Source: Acidimicrobiaceae bacterium
GTDB lineage: Bacteria; Actinomycetota; Acidimicrobiia; Acidimicrobiales; Acidimicrobiaceae
DNA: 36,546 nt
Assembly (NCBI GenBank): GCA_013044475.1
Contig: JABEUM010000090.1
Span: 1-36,546 of the forward strand
Direction of reading: 5' to 3'
Position 1 is the first letter of the stretch. Every line of letters begins with the position of its first letter. A program made the translations under genes and the position numbers. The notes under the pieces were generated by a model. The model was not told the DNA's origin. It was given only the letters and a program-made list of their open reading frames with translations, and searched no databases. Positions 1 to 8,491 of this stretch are shown in pieces.

Positions 1-1315
1 GCTCAGTCTCCTCGTCATTGACGTCAACTCCTAATCCGGCAGCCCGAGCCCTAGCCCGCTGTTCAGACATGAGAATATCGAAGCCTTCCATGTCAACGGC
101 TACGCCCCGTTCATTGGAAATCTCCTTAGTTAGCTCAATAGGGAATCCACAAGTATCGTGGAGCCGAAAAGCAACTTCTCCTGATACGGATCCCCGCTTT
201 AGCTCCTCTTCCAACTGGACAATTCCCGACTGCAAGGTCTGTCGGAACTTCTCTTCTTCTCTTTGGACGGATGAGATAATGTAGTTCCTTTGGGAGATGA
301 GCTCTGGATAGGCCTCCCCCATTGTGTCTATAACCGCCTGGATAAGTTTCGGAGTCACCAAGTCTGAAGTACCAAGCTGGTATGACCTCAGAACCGCCCT
401 ACGAATGATCCGCCTAAGGACATATCCGCGAGACTCATTTGTCGGAAAGACTCCGTCTGACACCAGAAAAGTCATTGAGCGGGCGTGATCAGCCATGATT
501 CTCAGCTTGACGTCGCTTGATGGGTCAGCCCCATAGCTAACTCCTGTGGCTTCAGAGGCGACCTTGAGTATCGGCTGGAGGAGATCGGTGTCATACACAG
601 AACCCTTGCCCTGGATTACCGGCAGGATCCGTTCGAATCCAGCTCCGGTATCGATGCAAGGCTTGGGCAACGGGACTAGCGAGCCATCAGGTTGCCGATC
701 ATATTGCATAAAAACGAGATTCCAGATCTCCATAAATCGCTCATCAGAGCCGAAGGCAGGGCCTCCGTCCGCTCCATAACTCTCGCCTTTGTCGTAATAG
801 ATCTCAGAACAGGGTCCGCACGGTCCAGTGTCGGACATCTGCCACCAGTTATCCTCGTCAAGCCGCTGGATCCTCTCTTGTGGAACTCCCACCTGATCTC
901 TCCAAATGGCCTCGGCCTCATCATCCGAAAGATGGACGGTAATCCAGAGCTTGTTGGGATCCAACTTCAAAACATCTGTGACCAGTTCCCATGCAAAGGG
1001 AATCGCCTGTTCTTTGAAGTAGTCGCCAAAGGAGAAGTTACCGAGCATCTCAAAGAAAGTTAAGTGTCTGGAAGTCAGGCCTATTTGATCAAGATCATTA
1101 TGCTTGCCTCCGGCCCGAACGCACTTCTGTATCGTTGTCGCCCTCTTGAATGGCGCTGGTTCATCTCCCAAAAAATAAGGCTTGAACTGCACCATCCCAG
1201 CGACAGTAAATAGAACGGTCTGGTCGTGCGGAATCAATGACGCCGAGGGTACAGATACGTGACCCCGTTCGACAAAAAACTCTGTAAATGCTCTTCTGAG
1301 CTGGCTTGCATCCAT
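1..1315 (-). CDS. alaS: Alanine--tRNA ligase, N-terminal part (cut by window edge)
   Basis: Charges tRNA-Ala with alanine in the cytoplasm. I translated the open frame from the ATG at 1315 to the left edge: about 438 codons, roughly half of a normal ~880-residue AlaRS. The start is MDASQLRRAFTEFF, followed by the class II catalytic core with FKPYFLG, TTIQKCVRAGGKHNDL, SRHLTFFEMLGNFSFGDYF and DTGPCGPCSEI, all typical AlaRS motifs. The frame then runs into the tRNA-recognition region (ADHARSMTFLVSDGV, ESRGYVLRRIIRRA). The editing and C-Ala domains lie outside the window. It follows two small membrane-protein genes in the same direction after a 141-bp gap, the usual actinobacterial arrangement. 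No frameshift is seen in the visible part. Confidence 0.97.
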   Translation of the reverse strand, partial: MDASQLRRAFTEFFVERGHVSVPSASLIPHDQTVLFTVAGMVQFKPYFLGDEPAPFKRATTIQKCVRAGGKHNDLDQIGLTSRHLTFFEMLGNFSFGDYFKEQAIPFAWELVTDVLKLDPNKLWITVHLSDDEAEAIWRDQVGVPQERIQRLDEDNWWQMSDTGPCGPCSEIYYDKGESYGADGGPAFGSDERFMEIWNLVFMQYDRQPDGSLVPLPKPCIDTGAGFERILPVIQGKGSVYDTDLLQPILKVASEATGVSYGADPSSDVKLRIMADHARSMTFLVSDGVFPTNESRGYVLRRIIRRAVLRSYQLGTSDLVTPKLIQAVIDTMGEAYPELISQRNYIISSVQREEEKFRQTLQSGIVQLEEELKRGSVSGEVAFRLHDTCGFPIELTKEISNERGVAVDMEGFDILMSEQRARARAAGLGVDVNDEETE

Positions 1316-1456
1316 GGTAATCAAAGTGTATTACAGTTCGTGAGCGAAAGTAACCAAGCCAAGACTATTCGGCTTATAGGGAACCCTTAACACTAGATAC
1401 AACTCGCCTATTAGATAGTCCAATTCCGGCTCAGCTACCGAACCAACTCCTTGGAA

Positions 1457-1681
1457 TCAATCCTCGTTGAGGCGATCCAGCTCGACTTTCGCCGAGGCTA
1501 TCCCCTCGAACGTCGCATTTTTTACGCTCGCTCTGAGACTTTCAGCCCTCTGCTGTACTCTCGTCAAGAGCTGATCGGGCTTGGATCGCTCCACTCGCTT
1601 CCTGAATTCTCCCTGGGTCTTAAGGGTCACCCATACGGCCGCAGTCGCCCCGAGAACCATCCATCTAATCCGCGCCATCAT
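1457..1681 (-). CDS. Small single-pass membrane protein upstream of alaS (DUF6167-like position)
   Basis: Encodes 74 residues of unknown function. The N-terminus (MMARIRWMVLGATAAVWVTL) forms one short hydrophobic segment, followed by a charged helical tail with Arg, Lys and Glu and a conserved-looking QQRAESLRASV stretch. Its ATG overlaps the stop of the preceding DUF948-like gene by four bases (ATGA, 1678-1681), so the two are probably translationally coupled. A purine-rich GGGGGG run lies just upstream of the start. A small membrane protein between a DUF948 protein and alaS is the usual arrangement in Actinobacteria, where it is annotated DUF6167. The family assignment here rests on position and topology rather than on a motif. 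Confidence 0.72.
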   Translation of the reverse strand: MMARIRWMVLGATAAVWVTLKTQGEFRKRVERSKPDQLLTRVQQRAESLRASVKNATFEGIASAKVELDRLNED

Positions 1682-2037
1682 TGCGACCCCCCCGCTCGTC
1701 CGAAAAACACTCTTTTAGCCGTCCTAATCCCGACGGTCAATGCTTTAGCCCTTACGACCGGAAAAGTTATTACCCGCCTTGCTACTCGGGAGGTCTTCTC
1801 CATCGAAGCCGACGCAGCCTGAGCTATCTCTAGAAAGTCTTCGGCCCGAGCAGCGTCATAGGATGCCGCCTCCATCGCCCTTTTGGCCATTGAAGCCAAC
1901 TCAAATGCTTCTGCCCTAAGTATCCTCTGCTGCTCGAGGAGGTCTCTGCCAAGGCGTCTGACCCCGAGAAGGGTCATCAATGACACTACCGCCGATATCA
2001 GCGCTATGACACAGGCGAATAATAGCAGTACCGACAC
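1678..2037 (-). CDS. DUF948-like membrane protein
   Basis: Encodes 119 residues. Residues 2-24 form one transmembrane helix (LLLFACVIALISAVVSLMTLL), followed by a long, probably helical or coiled-coil region rich in Ala, Glu and Arg and a basic tail (RTAKRVFFGR). This topology, an N-terminal anchor plus a long helix, fits DUF948 proteins, which in Actinobacteria sit between aspS/rarA/rpsD and alaS. The GTG start at 2037 is preceded by GGGAGG at suitable spacing. Its stop overlaps the next start (ATGA). It lies 51 bp downstream of aspS on the same strand and is probably cotranscribed. Function is unknown; the topology would suit a role at the cell envelope. Confidence 0.78.
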   Translation of the reverse strand: MSVLLLFACVIALISAVVSLMTLLGVRRLGRDLLEQQRILRAEAFELASMAKRAMEAASYDAARAEDFLEIAQAASASMEKTSRVARRVITFPVVRAKALTVGIRTAKRVFFGRAGGSQ

Positions 2038-2088
2038 TGGCCCTCCCGCTTCAAAAATTTACTTACCTCTGTGGCAAGAAACAAAATA

Positions 2089-3891
2089 TCAAGACTTCTT
2101 TGGGCTCTCACGAAGTGTGAGCCCATAACTTGAGAGGGTCTCTTTGGAAATCTGCTTGGGGGCTCCGGTCATTAGGTCGAGTCCCGACTGCGTCTTTGGG
2201 AATGCAATGACCTCACGTATAGTATCCTCCCCGCACAGCAGTGCGGCAAGTCGGTCAATGCCAAAAGCAAAGCCGCCATGCGGAGGAGCTCCAAAACCAA
2301 AGGCATCCAAGAGAAAGCCGAATCGCTGATTCGCAACTTCATCCGAAATACCTAGAGCAGTAAAGACCTCCGACTGTACTTTAGGATCGTGTATCCTGAT
2401 GCTTCCGGAGCCGAGTTCCCAGCCGTTCAAAACTAAGTCGTAGCTCTGAGCCCTTACCGCCAGCGGATCGCTAGCCATCAACTCAAAGTCATCGATATTT
2501 GGCATTGTAAATGGGTGGTGAGCCGCAATTGGGTTGCCTTCTTCGTCCAAGTCTTCAAACATCGGGAAATCAATGACCCAGAGGTACCTTAGCCCTTCAA
2601 GTCTCAAATTAGCCTTCGCCAATTCGACCCGCAACGTGCCAAGCACCGACCGTGTAAGAGCAAACTCTCCCGAAACGGCGAGCACCACATCGCCAGCTTT
2701 AGCCCCAAGTCGCGAAATTATCGTGGCAATTTGCTCGGCCTTTAGAAACTTGGCAATCGGCGAATCTACCTCAAAAGTACCATCGGGTCCTTGCTTGACA
2801 CGCAACCAGAGGAGGCCCGCGGCACCGAGGGTTTTTGCCCTATCCACCAGTTGGTCCAGCTTTGAACGAGAAAACCCCTCCCCTGCCGGAGCAATGAATG
2901 CACCGACGCTCGGTTGATCCAGGGCTCTTATGCCGGACCCCAAAAATAGATCCGACAGCTCAAATATCTCGTGACCGAAGCGGATATCGGGCTTATCAGA
3001 ACCGTATCTAGAAATAGCCTCTCGATATGTAATGACCGGGAAGTCTAAGTCAGATAGCCCAGTCGCTGCTTCGGTGGCTTCACTTACAGCTCTTGTGACG
3101 AAGTCTCGAATGTCCTCTTGGGTGATGAAGGATGCTTCGAGGTCGAGTTGAGTAAATTCAAACTGCCTGTCCGAGCGGAGATCCTCGTCCCGCATGCAAC
3201 GGGCAATCTGATAGTAGCGATCAAAGCCAGAAACCATCAGGAGTTGCTTGGCAATCTGCGGGCTCTGTGGGAGGACATAGAAATTTCCGGGCTGTAAACG
3301 CGAAGGAACTGAAAACTCCCGCGCTCCCTCCGGAGTCGGAGTCCACAACATAGGAGTCTCGATTTCCAGAAAACCAAAGGATTCCAAAGATCGTCTGATT
3401 GCTTTGTTGATCTGAGCTCGCGTGCGAATGTTCCGTTGGAGTCTCGCTCTCCTTAGATCAACGAAGCGATACCTCAACCTAACGCTCTCGTCCGGTAGAT
3501 CTTTCTGGTCAGAGACGCTAAAAGGTACGGCATTGGCTATCGAGAGAACCTCTAGTCGGGCGTCGGAAATCTCGACCTGCCCAGAAGCCAAAGCTAGATT
3601 CTCCGTTCCCAGTGGCCTCTTGGCTACCCTGCCCACTACACGGACAACCCACTCAGGGTGGAGCTCGATTCTTTCGGATATGACGCACTGGACTATTCCA
3701 GTTGCATCACGAAGATCGATAAAGGTTAGATGTTCCCCGTGTTCGCGCACACTTGCGACCCACCCGCAAACACTCACCTCTTGACCGACTATCTCCTCGG
3801 TAACGACTGAGGCATAATGGCTCCGCAGGCCCTTCGGGCTGGCAAGTAAATTTAGTACGGAATCTCTTCCAAAGGTAGACGCTAGCTGCAA
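2089..3891 (-). CDS. aspS: Aspartate--tRNA ligase (possibly non-discriminating)
   Basis: Encodes 600 residues, normal for the bacterial-type enzyme, which activates aspartate and charges tRNA-Asp. Residues ~35-115 are the OB-fold anticodon domain (VCGWVASVREHG...FIDLRDATG). Class II motif 2 lies near 226-250 (YYQIARCMRDEDLRSDRQ then FEFTQLDLE). The bacterial GAD insertion follows, and motif 3 is near the C-terminus (FGFGAPPHGGFAFGIDRL). No ATG is available: the frame opens with TTG at 3891 behind AGGGGG, giving about 20 residues before the usual LRSHYA start. His51, in REHG, occupies the position where E. coli discriminating AspRS has Leu and where AspRSs that also charge tRNA-Asn have His. 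Non-discriminating activity is therefore an inference. Confidence 0.98.
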   Translation of the reverse strand: MQLASTFGRDSVLNLLASPKGLRSHYASVVTEEIVGQEVSVCGWVASVREHGEHLTFIDLRDATGIVQCVISERIELHPEWVVRVVGRVAKRPLGTENLALASGQVEISDARLEVLSIANAVPFSVSDQKDLPDESVRLRYRFVDLRRARLQRNIRTRAQINKAIRRSLESFGFLEIETPMLWTPTPEGAREFSVPSRLQPGNFYVLPQSPQIAKQLLMVSGFDRYYQIARCMRDEDLRSDRQFEFTQLDLEASFITQEDIRDFVTRAVSEATEAATGLSDLDFPVITYREAISRYGSDKPDIRFGHEIFELSDLFLGSGIRALDQPSVGAFIAPAGEGFSRSKLDQLVDRAKTLGAAGLLWLRVKQGPDGTFEVDSPIAKFLKAEQIATIISRLGAKAGDVVLAVSGEFALTRSVLGTLRVELAKANLRLEGLRYLWVIDFPMFEDLDEEGNPIAAHHPFTMPNIDDFELMASDPLAVRAQSYDLVLNGWELGSGSIRIHDPKVQSEVFTALGISDEVANQRFGFLLDAFGFGAPPHGGFAFGIDRLAALLCGEDTIREVIAFPKTQSGLDLMTGAPKQISKETLSSYGLTLRESPKKS

Positions 3892-4228
3892 AAGTCCCCC
3901 TGAAGCGGTAGTTAAATCGGCGGGTCTAGCCTAGCCGAAGCTTCGCACAGACACGCTATCGCAGGTGTACCTGCCGCCCGATGGCCAATCTTAGACTTAG
4001 CAGAACTAAAGCTCGCAACCCTACGAATCCCGACCACCAAGCATTAGCGATGGATCACCGCGCCATCGGCTAATCTAAAACCTCCATAGCGCAAAAGCCT
4101 TTCCAACTTCGACCGGCCCAACTCGGCCTCAACGCAATCGGCGAAAAACTCAGCGGATCTAAAAGCAACTTCGAACTCCAGCGAATTCCGCCCAAAGTGG
4201 TCAAGTCGTACCGTCGGGGTGAGTCCCC

Positions 4229-4248
4229 TGAGACCTAAGTTGGTCTCA
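4229..4248 (-). terminator. Second hairpin downstream of the permease
   Basis: A perfect 7-bp stem (TGAGACC / GGTCTCA) with loop TAAGTT, 9 bases beyond the first hairpin on the minus strand. No U tract follows (CAGGGGACTC). It could be a back-up termination or RNA-stability element, or part of the aspS leader. Confidence 0.35.
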
Positions 4249-4257
4249 CAGAAACAG

Positions 4258-4285
4258 TTGGAGGCCCGATAGACCGGGCCTCCAA
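4258..4285 (-). terminator. Strong hairpin downstream of the permease
   Basis: An 11-bp perfect stem (TTGGAGGCCCG / CGGGCCTCCAA) with a 6-nt loop, beginning about 43 bases after the permease stop. On the minus strand it is followed by CTGTTTCTGTG, only a modest U tract, so termination may be imperfect. Orientation and position fit the end of the permease transcript. Confidence 0.6.
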
Positions 4286-4327
4286 CCAAAACAGCTAATT
4301 CAACCAGATGAATCCTTTTAGGACCAG

Positions 4328-5971
4328 CTAGTTAGTACTCTTCTGCTCCTCGCTAAGCCGAGCGAGCCTGTCATTCTTCGCCACCAGCATGGCGGCAGAT
4401 CCAGCTTCAGTCTTAATCCCAGAAGCAACTCCCCAATAGTAGAAGACAATTCCCAACACCGCGTCGACAACTAGGTCGTACGGGTATTGGATAAGTCCCT
4501 TCCCGTGGTTATACGGAGAACCAAAGGCCGCCGAGCCAAAGTAACTCATCAGGAGCATCGCAATCAGGTAGCCAAACAACCAGTATGCAGCCTTCAAAGC
4601 CACGCCGTCAACTTTATCAAGGGTAGTGCCCGCCCTAGATGCAACGATCGAATAGATAATCGCTCCGACCAGAAGTGTCACGATAAGTTTCCAGTCGATA
4701 CCCCAGCCGGTCCAGTAGATAATCATCGTTCCGACGATGAAAGCGATCGGGCCGATAATCTTTAGACCACCCAAGGTGAAAGGCCTATGCGCATCAGATT
4801 CTGTCTTTCGCAGAACTGCCGCCGATACCGGGCCAATCATATAGGTAAAGACCGTCGCAGCCGAGATCACTCCTACCAAACTCTGCCACGATGGGAATGG
4901 CAGCAAGAAGATGATGCCGCCGATCAAGGTCACCAACAGTGCCAAGAATGGAACCGAAGACCTTGGGCTCAGTTTTCTAAATGGTGCTGGCAGGTACCTG
5001 TTATTTGCTGACGCATACAGTACCCTTGCAGTCGAAGCCAAATAGACATTTCCGGTACCAGCTGGCGAGACAACCGCATCGAAATACAAGATGACGGCCA
5101 GCCAGCCCAGCCCGATCGCCGAGGCCACCTGAGCAAAAGGCGAAGTAAAGCTCAGCCCAGCCCAGCCCTTTGACAAGCCTTTTGGATCGATCGCCGCGAT
5201 GAAGACGAACTGCAACAGCGTATAGAGAACGATTCCAATCGCAATCGCAGTGATGATCGCCCTCGGAACGTCCTTCTGTGGGTTCTTAGCCTCGCCGGCG
5301 AGATCGACGGCTTGCCTGAAGCCCAAGAAGGCAAAAACTATTCCTGAGGTCGCCACGGCCTTCAAAATGCCAGCAGTTCCATAAGGAGCGAATCCTCCGG
5401 TCGCCGTAGCGGTGTAGTTCCCCCAATGCTTGGCGACAAACAGAAATAAAAGAATCGTCAAACCCGGAGTAAGGAATTTGAAAGTCGTAACTATCGTGTT
5501 GGTCTTGGCAAAGACCTTCACTCCATAGGAGTTGATACCAAAAAATAGAAGCAACAGAAGCACTTCTATTATGAAACGCTCTGTAGAAGACTTCGCTAAA
5601 CTCGGAATGTAGTGCTCTGCGTACTGTACAACGGCTTCAGCCTCAATGGCCGCAACCGATGCGTAGGCTAGAAAAGCCCCCCACGACATAACGAAACCGA
5701 CAAGCGGACCGTGGGTAAAGTGCGGATACCGCGCTATTCCACCCGCCTCCGGTGCCATACCAGACAGTTCTGCGTATACCAGGCCAATGAGCATGACGGC
5801 AATTCCGCCGATGATCCAGCCTATGACCGCCGAAGGGCCCGCATCATTTGCGGCATAAAGCCCTCCGAATAGCCACCCAGAACCGATGATGGCACCGAGC
5901 CCCGCCATGGTGAGGTCTAGTCGACTCATAGCACGCTTGAGTACAACACCCCCCTCTGGCTGTGTGCTCAT
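4328..5971 (-). CDS. APC-family amino-acid permease (YveA-like aspartate/glutamate:proton symporter)
   Basis: Encodes 547 residues with about 12-14 hydrophobic segments, a cytoplasmic-membrane secondary transporter. TM1 carries the APC unwound-helix motif (GLGAIIGSGWLFGGLYAA), and TM3 and the following loop read EAEAVVQYAEHYIPSL. The IxGSGWLFG and IEAEAxVQY signatures resemble the Bacillus YveA/aspartate-proton symporter branch as I remember it, so acidic amino acids are a reasonable guess, not a proof. Two ATGs compete. The one at 5977 abuts the AAGGGGG Shine-Dalgarno with no spacing, while the ATG at 5971 sits six bases behind it, so I chose 5971. It is monocistronic: rel ends upstream with its own hairpin and strong hairpins follow the stop. 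Confidence 0.9.
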   Translation of the reverse strand: MSTQPEGGVVLKRAMSRLDLTMAGLGAIIGSGWLFGGLYAANDAGPSAVIGWIIGGIAVMLIGLVYAELSGMAPEAGGIARYPHFTHGPLVGFVMSWGAFLAYASVAAIEAEAVVQYAEHYIPSLAKSSTERFIIEVLLLLLFFGINSYGVKVFAKTNTIVTTFKFLTPGLTILLFLFVAKHWGNYTATATGGFAPYGTAGILKAVATSGIVFAFLGFRQAVDLAGEAKNPQKDVPRAIITAIAIGIVLYTLLQFVFIAAIDPKGLSKGWAGLSFTSPFAQVASAIGLGWLAVILYFDAVVSPAGTGNVYLASTARVLYASANNRYLPAPFRKLSPRSSVPFLALLVTLIGGIIFLLPFPSWQSLVGVISAATVFTYMIGPVSAAVLRKTESDAHRPFTLGGLKIIGPIAFIVGTMIIYWTGWGIDWKLIVTLLVGAIIYSIVASRAGTTLDKVDGVALKAAYWLFGYLIAMLLMSYFGSAAFGSPYNHGKGLIQYPYDLVVDAVLGIVFYYWGVASGIKTEAGSAAMLVAKNDRLARLSEEQKSTN

Positions 5972-6009
5972 ACACATCCCCCTTCTTGTTTATGCAACTT
6001 ACTCATAAA

Positions 6010-6022
6010 CCGCATTAAGCGG
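6010..6022 (-). promoter_or_regulatory. Small hairpin in the permease leader
   Basis: CCGC / GCGG stem with a 5-nt loop. On the minus strand it is followed by TTTATGAG, 39 bases upstream of the chosen permease start. It could be an attenuator or a simple leader structure. The evidence is only the inverted repeat. Confidence 0.25.
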
Positions 6023-6134
6023 ATAGCAGAAAGTTAGCACCTTTTTAATCGAGATAGAAGGATTTGTAGTAACAATCGTGTTATCTCTAATACTTTTTAC
6101 TCAGAAGGGACCGCCGGTGCTCTCACCTTCAAAA

Positions 6135-6175
6135 GAAAAGCATGTGCAAACGGTGCAGCTAAGAAGTACCGTTGC
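6135..6175 (-). terminator. Probable intrinsic terminator at the 3' end of rel
   Basis: On the minus strand the last rel codons form one arm (CAACGGT) that pairs with ACCGTTTG just past the stop. A T-rich stretch follows (GCTTTTCTTTTG). A second small stem, GGTG-CTCT-CACC, lies at 6116-6127. The stem is only 6-8 bp and overlaps the coding end. Confidence 0.4.
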
Positions 6176-8372
6176 CCTTGGCGCGCCTCGGAACTAGCCG
6201 GTAAGCGTCGTAAACGCTATCGAGTTTTTTAATTGATGCCAATACCGAATCCAGGTGAGATGGATCGGCAAGTTCGAACTCAAATCTCATCCTCGATATC
6301 CGATCACTACCAGCCTGAGACGAGCTCGAAAGTATGTTTACATGATGTTCTGCTAAAAGCCGAGTTACGTCCGCCAATAGCCTCGACCTGTCGAGAGCCC
6401 TCACCTCGATCGTCGTGGCGAAAACCCCTGAATTAGCCTTATCCCATTCGACCTCGATAAGTCGTTCGGTCGAACTGGCGAATAATGACATGGCATTCGG
6501 ACAGTCGCTCCTGTGAACCGAAACCCCGCGGCCACGAGTAACAAAACCAACGATTTCGTCTCCCGGAACAGGACTGCAGCAGCGGGACAGCCTGATCATG
6601 ACATCATCTAGCCCCTCGACATAGATCCCCGCCGATCCGCTACGTCTCCGGGTAAAACGCGGTGCGTTCAGGCTAATTGGGAGCTGTTCATCGGAATCTC
6701 CTTTGTGTAGCTCCTTCAGCAACCTCTGCACGACGCCCTTGGCGCTGATATGCCCTTCGCCAATTCCGGCCAAGAATGTGTCTATATCGCTGACACCCAT
6801 CATTTCCGCGAGCTGAGCCAGGCCCGAAGCGGCAGTAAGCTTCTGCACCGGAAGGCTCTCCTTGCGTAGCGCCTTAATCAGCTCTTCCCGCCCGGATTCG
6901 ATAGAGTCTTCTCGGCGCTCCTTAGAGAACCACTGCTTGATCTTTGACCTCGCTCGAGCGGTTGCGACCACCTTGAGCCAGTCCCTCGAAGGACCCGCAT
7001 TTTGGACCTTCGATGTGAAAATCTCCACGGTGTCACCGCTACGCAGTTCGGAATCCAGCGGGACTAAGCGACCGTTGACCTTCGCTCCGATGCAACGGTG
7101 TCCGACCTCGGTATGAACCGAGTAAGCAAAATCGATCGGCGTGGCCTTCGTCGGAAGGGTAATCACCCTCCCCTTAGGAGTAAAAACATAGACTTCATCG
7201 AGTTCAAGATCGAGCTTTAGATTCTCAAGAAATTCGATCGGGTCCGGCGTATCACGTTGCCAGTCGACAATCCTTTGCAGCCAGATCATTTCTGCCTGGC
7301 TCGAACCCTCTTTATATCCCCAGTGAGCAGCGACTCCAAATTCCGCCCTCTGGTGCATCTCTCTGGTCCTGACTTGGACCTCGAGCGGATTCCCGGTCGG
7401 GAGCATCACTGTTGTGTGAAGTGACTGGTAGAGATTAAACTTAGGGGCGTTTATGTAATCCTTGAAACGTCCCGGAAGCGGATTCCATAGCGAATGGACT
7501 ACCCCAAGAGCTGCCCAACAGTCCTTTTCAGTAGCAGTTATGATCCTTATGCCAATAATGTCAAATATTGAATCAAAGTCCTTTGACTTGAGGACCATCT
7601 TTTCGTAGATGCTATAAAGGTGCTTTGGCCGCCCACTCACCTCGCCCTCAATGCCAACAGCGGTGAGCCTTTCAGTAGCGGACTCGATCACGGATTGGAG
7701 ATATTGCTCCCTCTCTGGAGATCGAACCTCAACCATCTGTTCGATCTCAGCGTATCGACGAGGGTGCAAAGTCGCAAATGCCAGGTCTTCTAACTGCCAC
7801 TTAATCATCTGGATACCGAGACGATGTGCTAGAGGTGCGTAGATATCCAAGGTCTCTTGGGCAATACGTCTCTGTTTTAGTTCTGCCAGCGCACCAACGG
7901 TTCTCATGTTGTGAAGGCGATCAGCGAGCTTAATAACGAGGACCCTCGGATCCCTGGCCATCGCCAGCAGCATCTTCCTCATGGTCGCCGCCTGCTGCGC
8001 CTCGCGAGACTCAAAACTAAGCCGATCCAGCTTTGTTACTCCGTCTACGACCCTGGCCACCTGCTCACCGAAACTAGCCTCAAGTTCCCCCAGCGACAGT
8101 TCCGTGTCTTCGACTGCGTCGTGCAGGAGCGCACTTGCAACCGTGATGTCATCGACACCCAGTTCGCAAACGATCTGAGCCACTCCAAGGGGATGAATGA
8201 GATAGGGCTCGCCCGATTTTCGAAACTGTCCGTCGTGGGCCTTTTCCGCCGCCTCATAGGCAGCCCGAATCATCCCGGTATCCGAACCAGGGTGCGAGTC
8301 CTCATAGGAACGGATAAGCCGGTCAGGATTCGGAACGTGGGAAACGATCTGATCCCTTGCCGCAAATGCCAT
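6159..8372 (-). CDS. relA: Bifunctional (p)ppGpp synthetase/hydrolase Rel
   Basis: Encodes 737 residues, the full length of long RSH proteins that make and degrade (p)ppGpp in the stringent response. The HD hydrolase domain is intact (His46-Asp47, His84-Asp85 in LLHDAVEDT, Asp151 in KLADRLHN), so hydrolysis is expected. The synthetase domain has GRPKHLYSIYEKM and RFKD at 302-305; this RxKD form marks bifunctional Rel, whereas synthesis-only RelA has ExDD. A TGS domain (~394-454, VYVFTPKGRVITLP), a conserved-Cys region (RLSRCCSPVPGDEI) and a C-terminal ACT domain follow. It lies 119 bp after secF in the same direction. The apt gene often found between secF and rel in actinobacteria is absent. 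The ATG start lacks an obvious Shine-Dalgarno. Confidence 0.98.
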   Translation of the reverse strand: MAFAARDQIVSHVPNPDRLIRSYEDSHPGSDTGMIRAAYEAAEKAHDGQFRKSGEPYLIHPLGVAQIVCELGVDDITVASALLHDAVEDTELSLGELEASFGEQVARVVDGVTKLDRLSFESREAQQAATMRKMLLAMARDPRVLVIKLADRLHNMRTVGALAELKQRRIAQETLDIYAPLAHRLGIQMIKWQLEDLAFATLHPRRYAEIEQMVEVRSPEREQYLQSVIESATERLTAVGIEGEVSGRPKHLYSIYEKMVLKSKDFDSIFDIIGIRIITATEKDCWAALGVVHSLWNPLPGRFKDYINAPKFNLYQSLHTTVMLPTGNPLEVQVRTREMHQRAEFGVAAHWGYKEGSSQAEMIWLQRIVDWQRDTPDPIEFLENLKLDLELDEVYVFTPKGRVITLPTKATPIDFAYSVHTEVGHRCIGAKVNGRLVPLDSELRSGDTVEIFTSKVQNAGPSRDWLKVVATARARSKIKQWFSKERREDSIESGREELIKALRKESLPVQKLTAASGLAQLAEMMGVSDIDTFLAGIGEGHISAKGVVQRLLKELHKGDSDEQLPISLNAPRFTRRRSGSAGIYVEGLDDVMIRLSRCCSPVPGDEIVGFVTRGRGVSVHRSDCPNAMSLFASSTERLIEVEWDKANSGVFATTIEVRALDRSRLLADVTRLLAEHHVNILSSSSQAGSDRISRMRFEFELADPSHLDSVLASIKKLDSVYDAYRLVPRRAKGNGTS

Positions 8373-8491
8373 TTGTTTAGAGACTAGACCATCTAGAAAT
8401 ATTTGCTAACTATTTGGAGCATAGACGACCCAGCAAAGTGGCAAACTTAACATTTCGGGTCACATCATACGCCGACCAAGAAGTGTCGACT

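Larger units (their letters stand above)
3892..4327. other. 436-bp intergenic region between aspS and the permease
   Basis: No convincing gene. It holds two strong hairpins close to the permease end (listed separately), a GCAGGT-GT-ACCTGC palindrome at 3961-3974 and a CGAAGCTTCG palindrome near 3937-3946. Both palindromes lie in what would be the aspS leader. I looked for a T-box antiterminator core (GGTGG..ACCGCG) and did not find one. An open minus-strand frame at 4044-4289 is protein-like in composition but has no credible start: its first codons lie inside the terminator hairpin. It may be a gene remnant. The aspS promoter probably lies here, but I cannot place -35 and -10 boxes with confidence. 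Confidence 0.6.

Noticed and set aside
692-1063. Plus-strand open frame opposite alaS
   Set aside because: It lies wholly inside alaS on the other strand, and its residues show no family motif. The same applies to the other plus-strand frames opposite aspS, rel, secF, mmsA, ruvB, pdxS, thrS and mshC.
3892-4043. T-box or other riboswitch in the aspS leader
   Set aside because: Two small palindromes are present, but there is no T-box antiterminator core and no recognisable specifier or stem I features.
4044-4289. 81-codon minus-strand gene beginning with TTG at 4289
   Set aside because: The first codons form the permease terminator stem, no ribosome site precedes the TTG, and no family is recognisable. 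Kept only as a possible remnant.
5978-6158. Guanidine (ykkC) or other metabolite riboswitch before the permease
   Set aside because: GGTGAGAGCACC looked suggestive, but the conserved blocks of known classes are absent and the hairpin lies next to the rel terminator.
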